Under the pieces are notes generated by a model. It searched no databases. It had not been told where the DNA came from and saw only the letters and a list, made by a program, of their open reading frames with translations. From assembly GCA_021156245.1 (NCBI GenBank), contig JAJNBO010000223.1, positions 1 to 8,147 on the forward strand: a DNA stretch of 8,147 bases, given 5' to 3'. The stretch comes from Ramlibacter sp. (GTDB lineage: Bacteria; Pseudomonadota; Gammaproteobacteria; Burkholderiales; Burkholderiaceae_C). Every line of letters starts with the position of its first letter. Positions within the stretch are counted from its first letter, which is position 1. The position numbers and the translations under genes were made by a program. Shown here in pieces: positions 7,436 to 8,147 of the stretch.

Positions 7436-8147
7436 TCATCCCCGCCCCCGATGGAGGCGCAGCGATTCCTGCATCGCCAGCGCACCGGCGCCCACCAGGC
7501 CTGCCTGCCCCGCGAGCGGCGTGTACTGGATCTCGAGATGGCGCGTCGACAGCGCGAGCGAGCGGTGGTACACGCTCTGGCGCACCGATGCCAGGAACAA
7601 GGGGCCGATCTGGGTGACACCGCCGCCGATGAACACGTGCGACGGATTGAAGAAGTTCACCACCGATGCCAGCATCTGGCCGATCAGGCTGCCGGCGCGC
7701 TGGATGATCGCGTTGGCGGCCGCGTCGCCATTGCGGCTGGCCTGGCCCACGTCGACGGCGGTGAGCTTGCCGTTCGCCTTGAGGCAGTCCGCCAGCACCC
7801 GGCTTTCACCGCCTTCGGCGGCCTCGGTGGCGAGGCGGGTGATCGCGGGCGCCGCCGCCATCGCCTCGACGCAGCCCATGTTGCCGCAATGGCAGCGCGG
7901 GCCGCCCTGGTCCACGCAGATGTGGCCGACGTCCCCCGCCGAACCGTTGGCGCCGCGGTAGACCTCTCCGTGGCACACGATGCCGCACCCGATGCCGGTG
8001 CCGACCTTGATGACCAGGAAGTTCGGCAAGCCGCGCTGCAGCCGCCACAACTCGCCCCGCGCCATCAGGTTGACGTCGGTGTCCACGACCCCGGGCGCGG
8101 TGAAGGCCTCGCCCAGGTAGTCGCGGATGGAGACGCGGTCCCCTGCG
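7436..8147 (-). CDS. ROK-family sugar kinase or transcriptional regulator, C-terminal part
   Basis: The last 236 residues of a ROK protein; the frame runs open through the window's right edge, so the true start is outside. The catalytic-base region reads VDTDVNL (Asp24 of the visible part), where kinases usually have xENDxN. VGTGIGCGIV (48-57) is the nucleotide-binding segment. The sugar motif reads DVGH (72-75), with Asp in place of Glu. The zinc motif CHCGNMGCVEA (85-95) is complete. An HVFIGGGV segment lies near the C-terminus. Whether the missing N-terminus carries a helix-turn-helix (NagC/XylR/Mlc type repressor) or only a phosphate loop (kinase) cannot be told here. As the first visible gene of the sugar operon, 55 bases before the ATPase, a regulator role is as likely as a kinase role. 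Confidence 0.88.
   Translation of the reverse strand, partial: AGDRVSIRDYLGEAFTAPGVVDTDVNLMARGELWRLQRGLPNFLVIKVGTGIGCGIVCHGEVYRGANGSAGDVGHICVDQGGPRCHCGNMGCVEAMAAAPAITRLATEAAEGGESRVLADCLKANGKLTAVDVGQASRNGDAAANAIIQRAGSLIGQMLASVVNFFNPSHVFIGGGVTQIGPLFLASVRQSVYHRSLALSTRHLEIQYTPLAGQAGLVGAGALAMQESLRLHRGRG

Noticed and set aside
5485..7617. A 710-codon open frame on the + strand opposite the ABC ATPase
   Set aside because: It is antisense to an ATPase with all family motifs. Its product is rich in His, Arg, Gln and Ala without a recognisable domain, as expected for a shadow frame in GC-rich DNA.
7381..7620. An 80-residue N-terminal extension of the ABC ATPase
   Set aside because: The extension overlaps the ROK gene and is Arg-rich, while the ATG at 7380 has a GGAGG site at good spacing and gives the normal family length.

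Overview
The window is GC-rich throughout, with tightly packed genes and strong G/C bias at third codon positions. Together with the CCA-adding enzyme type and the overall protein character, this suggests a beta-proteobacterium, most likely Burkholderiales (Comamonadaceae-like). That assignment is an inference from style and family resemblance, not from a marker gene search.

Layout: the left end (1-624, + strand) holds the 3' part of cca, the tRNA CCA-adding enzyme, with its HD phosphohydrolase domain. Everything else is on the - strand and reads from right to left as one long, closely spaced carbohydrate locus. In transcription order it contains: a ROK-family sugar kinase or regulator (8147-7436, N-terminus outside the window); a CUT2 (ribose-type) sugar ABC importer made of a double-domain ATPase (7380-5896), a permease (5915-4917) and a periplasmic binding protein (4873-3905); a 95-bp inverted-repeat element (3900-3806); a sugar phosphate isomerase/epimerase gene (3788-2917) that is broken by an internal out-of-frame deletion; a Gfo/Idh/MocA dehydrogenase (2920-1757); a 64-residue DUF2905 membrane protein (1719-1525); and a second, divergent ROK protein (1520-597) whose end overlaps the end of cca.

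How the genes fit together: the importer would bring a monosaccharide or polyol into the cytoplasm. The Gfo/Idh/MocA oxidoreductase and the TIM-barrel isomerase are a frequent pair that oxidises and isomerises unusual sugars or inositols. The ROK proteins would phosphorylate the substrate or sense it as regulators. The substrate cannot be read from the sequence.

The points most worth a second look are: (i) the isomerase, which has lost roughly 45-50 residues including the expected metal-ligand segment and is frameshifted, so the pathway may be inactive or the assembly faulty here; (ii) the downstream ROK protein, which replaces both the Glu of the sugar-binding ExGH motif (now HGGH) and the third Cys of the zinc motif (now Asp); and (iii) the inverted repeat placed just after the binding-protein stop codon, where it could act as an mRNA-stabilising or attenuating hairpin. 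I found no RNA genes, CRISPR arrays, insertion sequences or phage genes, and no gene-free stretch longer than about 120 bases. I do not see a clearly new biological system.
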